A stretch of 64,000 nt of DNA, taken from positions 1-64,000 of the forward strand of contig UCIV01000018.1 in assembly GCA_900472575.1 (NCBI GenBank). Reading direction: 5' to 3'. Positions 18,729 to 27,184 of the stretch are shown here, one piece after another; position 1 is the stretch's first letter; every line of letters begins with the position of its first letter. The notes beneath the pieces are model-generated. The model was given only the letters and a program-made list of their open reading frames with translations, made no database searches and was not told where the DNA came from. Both the position numbers and the translations under genes were made by a program. The stretch comes from Hyphomicrobiales bacterium. Lineage in GTDB: Bacteria > Pseudomonadota > Alphaproteobacteria > Rhizobiales > Rhizobiaceae.

Positions 18729-19145
18729 GTGGCCCGTATCGACGTCACGGCCTCGCCTTCCGGCGAAGATCTCGATGCCATCCTGAAAAGCCTGACATCC
18801 TATAACGAACAGGATGTCGGCCCGGCCGATCGTATCCCGCTTGCCGTTCTCATCCGCGATGAAGAGGGAAAGACCATCGGCGGCCTTTCGGGCTACACAT
18901 CCTGGGGCTGGCTGTTCACCCAGTTGCTGTTCATTCCCGAACAGCTGCGCGGCCAGGGCATGGCCGCAACACTTCTCCAGCAGGCGGAAACCGAAGCTCG
19001 TCGTCGCGGGTGCCGGGGTGCCTGGATCGACACGTTCAACCCGAAGGCGCTCAAAGCCTATCAGCGCCAGGGTTACGAGATATTCGGAGAGCTGCCGGCC
19101 TTTGTCGGCGAGCGCACCCGCACCTTCCTTAAAAAGACGCTTTAG
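18729..19145 (+). CDS. GNAT N-acetyltransferase (first of tandem pair)
   Basis: A 138-residue GNAT enzyme. The acetyl-CoA-binding motif A is FIPEQLRGQGMAATLLQQAE (R/Q-x-x-G-x-A pattern), and the C-terminal part has IDTFNPKALKAYQRQGYE. GTG 18729 is chosen because GAGGGA ends 8 bases upstream; an earlier GTG at 18723 would overlap the previous stop as GTGA. It is a clear paralogue of the next gene (shared LSGYTSWGWLF versus LVGYTGRGWLY). It is attached to the end of the MoxR operon, so it may be co-expressed. The substrate is unknown. Confidence 0.85.
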   Translation: MARIDVTASPSGEDLDAILKSLTSYNEQDVGPADRIPLAVLIRDEEGKTIGGLSGYTSWGWLFTQLLFIPEQLRGQGMAATLLQQAETEARRRGCRGAWIDTFNPKALKAYQRQGYEIFGELPAFVGERTRTFLKKTL

Positions 19146-19183
19146 TTTATCGATGCGCTCCTCTTTGGGAGGAGTGCATCCGA

Positions 19184-19597
19184 ATGGAACTGAAAGTGAC
19201 CGAAGGCATCGCGCCACTGGAGGAAGACGCAATCCTGCAGAAACTGCGCGCCTTCAACATCACCACCTTCGGCGAAAGTAACCGTCGCGAACTGACAATC
19301 CCGCTTTACGATGACGGTGGCGAAATCAGCGGCGGCCTCGTCGGCTATACCGGCCGCGGCTGGCTTTACGTCTCGATGCTCTACATCCCGGAAAACCTGC
19401 GCGGTCAGGGCCTTGCCACCCGCATGCTGGCCATGTCCGAGGACGAGGCCCGCAAGCGTGGCTGTATCGGCGGTTATATCGACACGATGAACCCGGCAGC
19501 ACTCGGCCTCTATCGGAAGCTCGGTTACACAGAGATCGGCAAACTCGACGCTCTCTCCGGCGGGCATGTGGTGACATGGCTCGCCAAAATGTTCTGA
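19184..19597 (+). CDS. GNAT N-acetyltransferase (second of tandem pair)
   Basis: A 137-residue GNAT enzyme with motif A YIPENLRGQGLATRMLAMSE and the YIDTMNPAALGLYRKLGYTE segment. It begins at ATG 19184 after GGGAGGAG. It is 38 bases downstream of the first GNAT and about as long, which points to a tandem duplication followed by divergence. It lies tail-to-tail with the LysR gene, only 3 bases apart. Acceptor substrate unknown. Confidence 0.87.
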   Translation: MELKVTEGIAPLEEDAILQKLRAFNITTFGESNRRELTIPLYDDGGEISGGLVGYTGRGWLYVSMLYIPENLRGQGLATRMLAMSEDEARKRGCIGGYIDTMNPAALGLYRKLGYTEIGKLDALSGGHVVTWLAKMF

Positions 19598-19600
19598 AAT

Positions 19601-20587
19601 TTAGGCGGTCTCCAGCTCCGGTTCCGCTATTCGCGAGGCACGTTTTCTGTCGTCGTCAAGAACACCGGAGGAGGCAAAGACATCCCGTGTCTGCTGCCGC
19701 AGCCATGCATTGGCAGGATCTCCATCCGCATGGTTTGCCCAGACCATGTTGACCGGCGGAAAACTCAGAGATACCGGCAGCGGACTGACATCCAGACCGA
19801 GCAGCGGCGCGTAACGCTCGGCAATCCGGCTGGGCACGGTCGCAATCAGCGGACTGCTCTGCGCCGCGGAAAGAACCGACATATAGCCGGGTGCCGCGGT
19901 AACGACATTGAGTTCGACGCCGGCAATCTCAAGCGCATCCTTGATGCAGCCCTGCAGCGTCTCGTTCTGGGAAATCGTTGCATGTTCTGCCGCAAGATAG
20001 GCCTCCAGGCCGACAGTCTTGGACAGCGTCAGCAGATCGGGATTGTGGCAGCAGGCAAATTCGGTCTTGTAAAGCGTCTCGAAAGACCGTCGGCTTGTTT
20101 GCGTATAGGTACAGCCGACCGCAAGATCGATGCTGCCATCCTCGAATGACGGATCCATCGCCTCATACGGAAACACCCGCGCCAAAACCCGGATGCCCGG
20201 TGCAAGCCGCCGCAGACGGGCCGTAAGGTCGGGTATCAGCAGCAGCTCCACCTCGGGCGACATGGCGATACGAAATGTCCGCTCTTCGGTTGCAGGATCG
20301 AACGCATCCCCGCCGCTCAGCGCCAGCTGTGCCTGTTTCAACGCCTGACGCACCGGCACCGCAAGGCTTCGCGCGCGTGATGTCGGCTGCATCACCTGAC
20401 CGACGCGAATGAACAACTCGTCCTGAAGCAGAACACGCAAGGTCGAAAGCGAATGGCTCATCGCCGGCTGCTGGATCTTCAACCGCTTCGCTGCCTTGGT
20501 AACGCTACCCTCGGATATCAAAGCGTCAAAGGCGACGAGCAGGTTGAGGTCGAAAGAGCGCAGATTGAAATGATCGATAGTAGTCAT
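19601..20587 (-). CDS. LysR-family transcriptional regulator (NodD-like subclass)
   Basis: A 328-residue regulator. The N-terminal winged helix-turn-helix begins FDLNLLVAFDALISEGSVTK and continues AAKRLKIQQPAMSHSLSTLR, the pattern of the NodD/LeuO-like subgroup. A substrate-binding domain follows (about residues 90-300). It is divergent from a secreted metallo-beta-lactamase-fold gene 93 bases away, the classic layout for a LysR regulator and its target, so that gene is its likely target. ATG 20587 is preferred over 20596, which has no ribosome-binding site. The inducer is unknown. Confidence 0.9.
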   Translation of the reverse strand: MTTIDHFNLRSFDLNLLVAFDALISEGSVTKAAKRLKIQQPAMSHSLSTLRVLLQDELFIRVGQVMQPTSRARSLAVPVRQALKQAQLALSGGDAFDPATEERTFRIAMSPEVELLLIPDLTARLRRLAPGIRVLARVFPYEAMDPSFEDGSIDLAVGCTYTQTSRRSFETLYKTEFACCHNPDLLTLSKTVGLEAYLAAEHATISQNETLQGCIKDALEIAGVELNVVTAAPGYMSVLSAAQSSPLIATVPSRIAERYAPLLGLDVSPLPVSLSFPPVNMVWANHADGDPANAWLRQQTRDVFASSGVLDDDRKRASRIAEPELETA

Positions 20588-20680
20588 GAGCCGCATCGAT
20601 TTGTTTGCTGATACAATGATACATACGTGCTCTCCAGGTCAGTTCAAGACCACCCTTTCATACCAACCTGGAGTTCTTCC
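20588..20680. promoter_or_regulatory. Divergent LysR / MBL promoter region
   Basis: This 93-base region must hold both promoters. ATCGAT occurs at 20573-20578 and again at 20595-20600, and GATACaatGATAC (20610-20622) is a short direct repeat. Any of these could be part of a LysR binding site. No T-N11-A dyad stands out convincingly. Confidence 0.35.
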
Positions 20681-21655
20681 ATGCAGACCCGCCGCGCTCT
20701 CCTCAAAACCTCAGCCAGCCTGACATTCGCCGCCGGTGCCATCGCCGCCCTTCCCTCGGCTGTTCTGGCCAAAGCACCAATCGTCGGAAGGCAGGCGGCA
20801 GGTTACTACCGCCTGAAGCTCGGCGACTACGAAGTCACCGCCCTGTCGGACGGCACAGTGGCGCTTCCCATGGCCAGGATCTATGAAGGCATAGAAGAGA
20901 AGGATGCCGAGGCCTATCTCGCCGGTTACTTCCAGAAAAACCCGACGGAAACCTCTGTGAATGCCTTTCTCGTCAACACAGGCGAACGCCTTGTCCTGAT
21001 CGATGCCGGTACCGGCGATCTGATGGGCCCATCGCTTGGCAAGCTTGTCGCCAACATAGAAGCGGCCGGTTACAAGGCGAGCGAAATCGATGATGTCATC
21101 CTCACCCATATCCACGCCGACCATTCCGGCGGCCTGTCGAGGAACGGCAAGCGCGTATTCGAAAATGCCGTGCTTCACGTCAACGAGCGCGAGGCAAACT
21201 TCTGGCTGAAAGCAGATGCTGCGGCGAAATCCGATCCGGGTCTCGGCCCACAGATCGCACAGGCAGAGGCAGCCGTCGGCCCCTATATCGCGGCGGGAAA
21301 ATTCGAAACCTTTGCGGATGACGCCGCTCCCATTCCGGGCTTCACATCCGTCCTGCGCAAGGGCCACACGCCGGGTCACAGCGCCATAGCGATTGAAAGC
21401 AAGGGCGAGAAGATCGTCTTTTGGGGCGATATCGCCCATGGCGACGTGCTGCAATATGATCGGCCGGAGATCGCTGTCGAGTTCGATGTCGACCAGAAAC
21501 AGGCGGCCGCTACGCGTGCGATTGCCTTTGCCGAAGCGGCTGACCAGAAATATATGGTCGCTGGTGCGCACCACGCTTTCCCAGGCATCGGCCACGTTCG
21601 GCGGGACGAGACCAATTACGACTGGGTACCGCTGCTCTACAGCGCCAATTACTGA
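20681..21655 (+). CDS. Exported metallo-beta-lactamase-fold hydrolase
   Basis: A 324-residue protein. Its N-terminus MQTRRALLKTSASLTFAAGA is a Tat-type signal with twin arginines; cleavage is likely after VLAKA near residue 33. The hydrolase core has THIHADHSGG (HxHxDH zinc motif), KGHTPGHSA and a late AGAHHAFPG His. Relatives include lactonases and other hydrolases; the substrate cannot be read from the motifs. ATG 20681 is preceded by GGAG; the longer frame upstream lacks a signal. Divergent from a LysR regulator. A 13-bp hairpin follows the stop. Confidence 0.9.
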   Translation: MQTRRALLKTSASLTFAAGAIAALPSAVLAKAPIVGRQAAGYYRLKLGDYEVTALSDGTVALPMARIYEGIEEKDAEAYLAGYFQKNPTETSVNAFLVNTGERLVLIDAGTGDLMGPSLGKLVANIEAAGYKASEIDDVILTHIHADHSGGLSRNGKRVFENAVLHVNEREANFWLKADAAAKSDPGLGPQIAQAEAAVGPYIAAGKFETFADDAAPIPGFTSVLRKGHTPGHSAIAIESKGEKIVFWGDIAHGDVLQYDRPEIAVEFDVDQKQAAATRAIAFAEAADQKYMVAGAHHAFPGIGHVRRDETNYDWVPLLYSANY

Positions 21656-21661
21656 ATGTAA

Positions 21662-21693
21662 TTCAGGCACCGCCGGACAAGGCGGTGCCTGAA
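21662..21693. terminator. Strong hairpin between convergent MBL and MFS genes
   Basis: TTCAGGCACCGCC pairs with GGCGGTGCCTGAA, a perfect 13-bp stem with a 6-base loop (ggacaa). It sits 6 bases after the plus-strand stop and 4 bases before the minus-strand stop, as expected for a shared bidirectional terminator. There is no long T-run on either side. Confidence 0.7.
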
Positions 21694-21697
21694 ATCG

Positions 21698-23011
21698 TCA
21701 TGAGAGCGAGACGTCACGCGTCTCGACCCGGATCATCAATGCCGCCACGGCCGCCAAGGCAAGAAGAGCGGCAAAAATGCCGATCGTCAGACCGAACCCG
21801 TGGCTGACCACATAGACCATCGCCGAAGGTGCAAGCAGACCGCCCAGACGCGCCATCGCGCCGGCCGCCCCCATGCCAGTGGCGCGCGAGCGTGTCGGGA
21901 AGAGTTCCGGCGTATAGGCGTAAAGCGCGCCCCATGTGCCAAGCAGCGCAAAGCTCATGAGGAGCAGCGAGGTTCCGATGACGACAGAACCGGAGCCGAG
22001 TACAAAAAGCAGGCACCCGGCAGCAGACAGGATGCAGAAGCCCGTCAGCGTCGGCTTGCGGCCCCATTTTTCAACACCGTAGGCCGCCAGTGCGTAACCG
22101 GGAATCTGTGCAAGCGCCACCAGAACCAGAAAACCGTAACCGCGAACGAAGCCGAAGCCCTCGCTTGCGAGCTTCGCCGGCATCCAGGTGAAAATGCCGT
22201 AATAGGAGACAGACACCAGAAACCAGATGGCGAGGATGATGACACTGGTTCGGCGCAAGGCGGGCGAGAAAATGCCTTCGCGCGCCAATGCCATCGGCGG
22301 GGCAATCTCTTCGTCATCGGCGAGCCCCTTGCCGTTATTGACGGTCAGTATCCGGTCCATCACCTCTCGCGCTTCTGCATTTCGGCCCGTGCGCAAAAGA
22401 TAGATAGGCGATTCCGGGATGAGAACACGCATCCCTATCCCGATCAGCGCCGGCAGCGCGGTCACGGCAAAAATAAGACGCCAGGCATCGGCCATGCCCG
22501 CGACGCTCGCGATCCATGCAGTAAGTGCCACAATCAGCGTGCCGATCGCCCAGAACCCTTCCAGCGCCACCAGCCAGCGCCCGCGATTTTTCGCCGGCAG
22601 GAATTCCGACATCATCGCGTAATCGACCGGAAGTGTGCCCCCGACAGCAATGCCTGTCAGGAACCGGAGGATCAGGAGAATGGTGAAGTCGGGTGCGAAA
22701 ACTGAAAGCAGGCCGAATAACGCATCGCAGGAAACGGTGATGATCAGCACATTACGACGGCCGATCCGGTCCGCCAGGCGGCCGAATCCCATTGCACCGA
22801 GAAACATGCCGAGAAAGAAAACGCTGCCGGTCTGCAAGGCTTCGGGAATGGTCAACCCGAAGCTGGCGGCGATCGATGCCGCGGTAAACCCGACAGCCAG
22901 TACCTGCATCGCATCGGCCGCCCAGACGAGGCCAAAAACCCCGATCAGTCTACGCTGGTATCGTCCAGCGCCGGCGCGGTCGAGCGCCTCGTCCACCGTA
23001 ATTGCTCTCAT
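21698..23011 (-). CDS. MFS transporter
   Basis: A 437-residue permease with 12 predicted transmembrane helices. The loop 2-3 motif is GRLADRIGRRNVLI, and the helix 4-5 region reads RFLTGIAVGGTLPVDYAMMS, a pattern of the metabolite:H+ or sugar-porter-like MFS families (SV2/YceI-type). It is probably a proton symporter for a small organic acid or sugar; the substrate is unknown. ATG 23011 is preferred to an upstream in-frame GTG at 23035. It lies between the MBL-fold gene and a GNAT gene. Confidence 0.87.
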   Translation of the reverse strand: MRAITVDEALDRAGAGRYQRRLIGVFGLVWAADAMQVLAVGFTAASIAASFGLTIPEALQTGSVFFLGMFLGAMGFGRLADRIGRRNVLIITVSCDALFGLLSVFAPDFTILLILRFLTGIAVGGTLPVDYAMMSEFLPAKNRGRWLVALEGFWAIGTLIVALTAWIASVAGMADAWRLIFAVTALPALIGIGMRVLIPESPIYLLRTGRNAEAREVMDRILTVNNGKGLADDEEIAPPMALAREGIFSPALRRTSVIILAIWFLVSVSYYGIFTWMPAKLASEGFGFVRGYGFLVLVALAQIPGYALAAYGVEKWGRKPTLTGFCILSAAGCLLFVLGSGSVVIGTSLLLMSFALLGTWGALYAYTPELFPTRSRATGMGAAGAMARLGGLLAPSAMVYVVSHGFGLTIGIFAALLALAAVAALMIRVETRDVSLS

Positions 23012-23081
23012 CCCACTGCCTTCTTCATGAGGCACCGGTTCCCCTATTTACCGGCGATGCGAGATGCATAGTTGATTTACG

Positions 23082-23624
23082 TTATTTACGCCAGCAGATG
23101 TCGCCTTTGAGCTGAGAATGCACATCCTCGGCAAGCGGCACGACGAGCACCCGCGCCGGATCGACCGGCCCCGGAAACGCCAGCGCGTCATAGGCCACCT
23201 TCTCGAAGCCGAGCGGCATGTAATAGGGCGGATCGCCGATCAGGATCACGCCTTCGGAACCCTTGCGCTTTGCCGCTTCGATCGCGATCCGCACCAACTC
23301 CCGGCCGATGCCCATGTTCTTGTGTGTCGGCCGCACGGCAAGCGGCCCGAGCATGTGACCCTTCACCGTGCCGGCCAGAACCGGGGTCATGCGAACGGAA
23401 GCAATCGTCTCGCCGTCATCGGCACAAATGAAGGAAAGCGACCGGTCATGCGGCCCCTGCTCGCGGATTCGCGCGGCGGCGCGCACATGACGGCCTGGCC
23501 CGAAAGCTTCCTCATTGATCAGCTCGATCGCCGCATCATGCGATGCGTCTTCCGTCAGATAGACGAGATCGTGCTTTGCCAGAGATTTCCGGGCGACAAG
23601 GTGCAGAGAGGCAGATGAAGACAT
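23082..23624 (-). CDS. GNAT N-acetyltransferase (YhbS-like)
   Basis: A 180-residue GNAT enzyme of the YhbS type. Motif A is PLAVRPTHKNMGIGRELVRI. The C-terminal half has VILIGDPPYYMPLGFEKVAY, typical of this subgroup. Acceptor unknown. No good Shine-Dalgarno precedes ATG 23624, so the start is less sure. It is divergent from the GST gene, with a 258-base spacer that contains a GACGCC/GGCGTC inverted repeat (23674-23691) and no other feature I can support. Confidence 0.85.
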   Translation of the reverse strand: MSSSASLHLVARKSLAKHDLVYLTEDASHDAAIELINEEAFGPGRHVRAAARIREQGPHDRSLSFICADDGETIASVRMTPVLAGTVKGHMLGPLAVRPTHKNMGIGRELVRIAIEAAKRKGSEGVILIGDPPYYMPLGFEKVAYDALAFPGPVDPARVLVVPLAEDVHSQLKGDICWRK

Positions 23625-23882
23625 GGGAGAACCGAAGCCGTAAAAATGAGCGGACAGGACATGCGAAATCGATGACGCCTCGTCTGGCGTCTTGGTCGAT
23701 CTTCAGCGTCGTCGCAGTGCCCGTGCTTCGGTCATGTAATTGAGGTATCCCACAAAAATGTGAAAAGCCAACTAGCAGGATTTTTTTCACCCGTCCAATG
23801 CAAAAACGCACTGTTCGAAAAATTGCGTCTCGCAATCTCAAGCCCTTGCCGTATCTATCCGGGAAACAAGAAGGAGAGCGCC

Positions 23883-24866
23883 ATGGGCAGGCTCGTTGAC
23901 GGCAAATGGCAGGATGTCTGGTACGATACGAAGGCAACCAAGGGGCGTTTCGAGCGATCGCAATCGCAGTTTCGCAACTGGGTCACTGCGGATGGCGCAG
24001 CTGGCCCATCCGGTAAAGGCGGTTTCAAGGCCGAAGCCGGACGTTATCATCTCTACGTCTCATACGCCTGCCCCTGGGCACACCGCACGTTGATCTTCCG
24101 CAAGCTCAAGAAGCTGGAAGACCTCATATCCGTTTCGGTGGTCGATTACCTGATGCTGGAAAACGGCTGGGAATTCAAGAACCGCGACGGCGCAACCGGC
24201 GACGATCTCTTCGGCACCGATTATCTCTATCAGGTCTATCTCAAAGCCGATCCGCATTATTCCGGCCGCGTGACCGTACCAGTTCTGTGGGATAAGCAGC
24301 AGAATACCATCGTCTCGAATGAAAGCGCCGAAATCATCCGCATGATGAACAGCGCCTTCGATGGCCTGACCGGCTCGGACCTCGATTTCTATCCCGCCGA
24401 CTTGCACGAGGAAATCGACTCACTCAACGCGATCGTCTACGACCGGGTCAATAACGGCGTCTACAAGGCGGGATTTGCGACGTCACAGGAAGCCTACGAG
24501 GAAGCCGCCAAGTCGCTGTTCGAAACGCTCGACACGCTGGATCGGCGCCTCGAAACAAGCCGCTATCTGTTCGGCGACAAGATTACCGAAGCCGACTGGC
24601 GCCTGTTCACCACGCTTTTGCGCTTCGATCCCGTCTATGTCGGCCACTTCAAGTGCAACATTCGCCGCATTGCCGATTATCCGAACCTTTCCGGATATTT
24701 AAGAGATCTTTATCAGCATCCCGGCATCGCCGAGACTTGCAACCTCGCCCATATCAAAGGCCACTACTACGGCAGCCACAAGACCATCAATCCGACCGGC
24801 ATCGTTCCTATCGGACCAGCACTGGATCTCGAGGCAGCTCATGGTCGCGAGAGACTTGGGGGCTGA
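23883..24866 (+). CDS. Glutathionyl-hydroquinone reductase-type GST
   Basis: A 327-residue Xi-class glutathione transferase. The thioredoxin-like N-terminal domain carries the catalytic motif YACPWAHR. Such enzymes reduce glutathionyl-hydroquinones using glutathione and help clear quinones. The C-terminal helical domain includes KITEADWRLFTTLLRFDPVY, highly conserved in this class. ATG 23883 follows AAGGAG at correct spacing, giving the expected length. Monocistronic. Confidence 0.9.
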   Translation: MGRLVDGKWQDVWYDTKATKGRFERSQSQFRNWVTADGAAGPSGKGGFKAEAGRYHLYVSYACPWAHRTLIFRKLKKLEDLISVSVVDYLMLENGWEFKNRDGATGDDLFGTDYLYQVYLKADPHYSGRVTVPVLWDKQQNTIVSNESAEIIRMMNSAFDGLTGSDLDFYPADLHEEIDSLNAIVYDRVNNGVYKAGFATSQEAYEEAAKSLFETLDTLDRRLETSRYLFGDKITEADWRLFTTLLRFDPVYVGHFKCNIRRIADYPNLSGYLRDLYQHPGIAETCNLAHIKGHYYGSHKTINPTGIVPIGPALDLEAAHGRERLGG

Positions 24867-24994
24867 AACGCTCCGTAGTCTTCACCAACATCACCGACCG
24901 GTCGCCTGGCCGCGACAAAGATATTCGCCTTGAGAGACCGTCGGCATGGGCCGGGCCGCAAAACTGGATTGAATTTTACTAATTTAGAGATTTA

Positions 24995-25023
24995 TTGACA
25001 ATGCAAATGGCCGGTTCATAGTC
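24995..25023 (+). promoter_or_regulatory. Probable sigma-70 promoter for 25055 gene
   Basis: A perfect TTGACA (24995-25000) is followed after 17 bases by ATAGTC (25018-25023), 31 bases before the start codon. The -35 is canonical and the -10 is weak. Confidence 0.5.
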
Positions 25024-25054
25024 CCCGATCGCAATTATGCACTTGGAGGCCCCA

Positions 25055-25504
25055 ATGACCAATCGCACCATCATTCTTGCATCCTTTGCTCTGCTCGCCT
25101 CTGCAGCTTTCGTGACCCCGGCGTCCGCACTCACAATGAAGGAATGCAGCGTCAAGTATCAGGCCGCCAAGGCTGACGGTTCCGCCAAGGACGTCAAATG
25201 GAACGACTACCGCGCCAAGTTCTGCGGCGCAGACGCTGCCGCCGAAGACGCAGCCGACGACAAGGAAGTTGCCGCGACGACAGAGAAGGAGCCGGCAAAG
25301 GCAACAACCAAGGCCCCGAAGAGCGTCGTTTTCCCGAATGCGATCGACAAGAAATATTCGAGCGAGACGCCTGCCAAGGCCCGGCTCAAGACCTGCGTCG
25401 ACACCTATCACAAGAACAAAGACGACGGCACGCTCGGCGACCTCAAGTGGATCCAGAAAGGTGGTGGTTACTGGAGCCTGTGCAATACGGCTCTGAAAAG
25501 CTGA
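25055..25504 (+). CDS. Small secreted protein with two internal repeats
   Basis: A 149-residue protein with a Sec signal peptide (MTNRTIILASFALLASAAFV, cleavage near ASA). The mature part has two copies of a 30-35 residue unit, C-x3-Y-x-(6)-DG-x4-D-x-KW ... C, at about residues 29-59 and 112-147. They are joined by an Ala/Lys/Glu-rich linker. Each unit has two Cys, so one disulfide per unit is plausible in the periplasm. No function is recognised. ATG 25055 is fixed by GGAGG; an upstream in-frame ATG (25037) lacks one. Confidence 0.8.
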   Translation: MTNRTIILASFALLASAAFVTPASALTMKECSVKYQAAKADGSAKDVKWNDYRAKFCGADAAAEDAADDKEVAATTEKEPAKATTKAPKSVVFPNAIDKKYSSETPAKARLKTCVDTYHKNKDDGTLGDLKWIQKGGGYWSLCNTALKS

Positions 25505-25579
25505 CGCCGATCGCAAGCCCACAACATCATCCCCCACCGTCTCGGACAACCGCTCCGAGGCGGCGGATAATCAGGCCCG

Positions 25580-26068
25580 TCACCAGAAATCCCCGCGCTC
25601 GGCCTCTCCGCTCAACTCTCGCAGCCGCCTGAGCGTCGCATCCGTCACGTCCTCCGGCAGCGCGTCCAGCGCAAAGAACCCGCTTTCGGCAATCTCCCGG
25701 TCGGGCAGACGCGGAGCCGTCTGCTCGACATTGACCCTGTAAAACAGCACATGGTCGCGCTTGCTGGCCCTGCGGTTGTAGTAGACGTTCAGGAGATCGG
25801 GCTTTTCGGTCATTACCAGATTGCCCTCTTCTCGCAATTCCTTGACCAAAGCCTCAAGCGCCGTTTCGCGATGTTCCATCCCGCCACCCGGCAGATACCA
25901 GCCCGGAACATAGGTATGACGCACCAGAAAGATCTCGCCCTGCGCGTTGAAGCAGGCTGCGCGAACACCCATCGTCATCCCGCGGGAAACAAGGAAAAAA
26001 CGATGCAGCAGCCAGACCACGATACGCGTCCGCCATGTCCCGATCTCAGCTATGCCGGTAGCGCCCAT
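25580..26068 (-). CDS. NUDIX hydrolase
   Basis: A 162-residue NUDIX protein with a basic, hydrophobic N-terminus (RIVVWLLHRFFLVSRG). The Nudix box is GGGMEHRETALEALVKELRE followed by EGNL, slightly off the GX5EX7REUXEEXGU consensus: Lys replaces Arg and the final Gly is shifted. The YVPGWYLPGGG lead-in is typical of enzymes acting on nucleoside diphosphate derivatives. Substrate unknown. GGAGAG lies before ATG 26068. Divergent from the phosphoesterase gene. Confidence 0.85.
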   Translation of the reverse strand: MGATGIAEIGTWRTRIVVWLLHRFFLVSRGMTMGVRAACFNAQGEIFLVRHTYVPGWYLPGGGMEHRETALEALVKELREEGNLVMTEKPDLLNVYYNRRASKRDHVLFYRVNVEQTAPRLPDREIAESGFFALDALPEDVTDATLRRLRELSGEAERGDFW

Positions 26069-26133
26069 CTGCTCTCCGCTCCGCTCGCGTAAATTTCATA
26101 ACGAATTTCCGTTTCGTGCGTTATGTCTGGGCC

Positions 26134-27093
26134 ATGTTCAAATTCGCCCATATTTCCGACATCCATCTGGGACCGCTGCCGAAACTGTCGGTTCGGGAAC
26201 TCATGTCCAAGCGTATCACCGGCTTCATCAACTGGCATCGAAACCGGCGCAAGCATCTGTTCGTCAATACACTCGATCTTTTGCTGAGCGATCTCAAGAC
26301 CCGCCATCCCGATCAGCTCTTCATTACCGGTGATCTGGTCAATCTTGCGACCAAGATCGAGACCCGACTGGCAAGGGAATGGCTGGACACAATCGGAGAT
26401 CCTGAAGACACGACCGTCGTGCCCGGAAACCACGACGCTTACGTACCCGGTGCCCATGATAAATCGGTCGCGGCCTGGTACCCGTTCATCAAAAGCGATG
26501 ATGACCCGGGCGAGTGGCCGAAAGACGACCATATATTCCCAACCTATCGCCAGCGCGGGCCGCTGGCTATCATTGGCTGTTCGACATCCAACGCCACACC
26601 TCCCTTCTCCGCGTCTGGCTTTTTCAGCCCGAGACAGGCCCGCGAGACAGTCAATCTTTTGAAAAAGGCCGGTGAGGAAGGTCTGTTCCGCGTCGTCCTG
26701 ATCCATCATCCACCGATCCAGGGAGCTGCATCCTCGCATAAACGCATGATCGGCATCCGACGCTTTGCCGCGGCCATTTCGACCGGCGGCGCCGAACTGA
26801 TCCTGCATGGGCATACACATCTCAACACCGTCTACTGGCTGAAGACCCATGATCGGCCGGTGCCTGTCGTCGGCATCGCCTCGGCCTCACAAGGTCCCGG
26901 CGGACACAAGCCGCGCGCCGCCTACAACCTCTTCAACCTGTCCGGCAAGGCGGGAGCATGGAACCTCAGTTGCGAGCGTTATGGACTGACCGAAAGCGGC
27001 GACAGCATCCATCTCGACGAGACCAAGATCTTTTACGGTGAGGCACCGTTACAGTTCTCGGTGGAGGAAGCGGCAAGAGTTCTGCAAGGTTAG
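26134..27093 (+). CDS. Calcineurin-like metallophosphoesterase
   Basis: A 319-residue phosphoesterase with all five metal-binding blocks: DIHLG, GDLVN, GNHD, the lone His block IHHPP, and GHTHLN. This fold hydrolyses phosphomonoesters or diesters such as cyclic nucleotides or UDP-diacylglucosamine; the sequence does not decide. No signal peptide, so cytoplasmic. ATG 26134 gives the expected start immediately before FAHISDIH. The gene ends 91 bases before an ECF sigma factor gene. Confidence 0.9.
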   Translation: MFKFAHISDIHLGPLPKLSVRELMSKRITGFINWHRNRRKHLFVNTLDLLLSDLKTRHPDQLFITGDLVNLATKIETRLAREWLDTIGDPEDTTVVPGNHDAYVPGAHDKSVAAWYPFIKSDDDPGEWPKDDHIFPTYRQRGPLAIIGCSTSNATPPFSASGFFSPRQARETVNLLKKAGEEGLFRVVLIHHPPIQGAASSHKRMIGIRRFAAAISTGGAELILHGHTHLNTVYWLKTHDRPVPVVGIASASQGPGGHKPRAAYNLFNLSGKAGAWNLSCERYGLTESGDSIHLDETKIFYGEAPLQFSVEEAARVLQG

Positions 27094-27184
27094 GAGATGC
27101 TTGTTGCAGAATCGTCACAATCGATTCATAGTTAGTACCTTCAAGCATTCATTCGAATGAGAGCAAAAAGGCCATATTCCTCTG

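Noticed and set aside
23674-23691. GACGCC-tcgtct-GGCGTC inverted repeat in the GNAT/GST spacer
   Set aside because: Only 6 bp, no T-run, and it lies between divergent genes where a terminator is not expected; too weak to call an operator.
25055-25504. Assignment of the repeat protein to the PsiF family
   Set aside because: Signal peptide, size and repeated Cys looked similar at first, but the repeat pattern (DG-x-KW core) does not match the PsiF unit as I know it.
25541-25559. CTCGGA/TCCGAG repeat between the repeat protein and a NUDIX gene
   Set aside because: Short stem without a U-tract; considered as a terminator but support is too weak.
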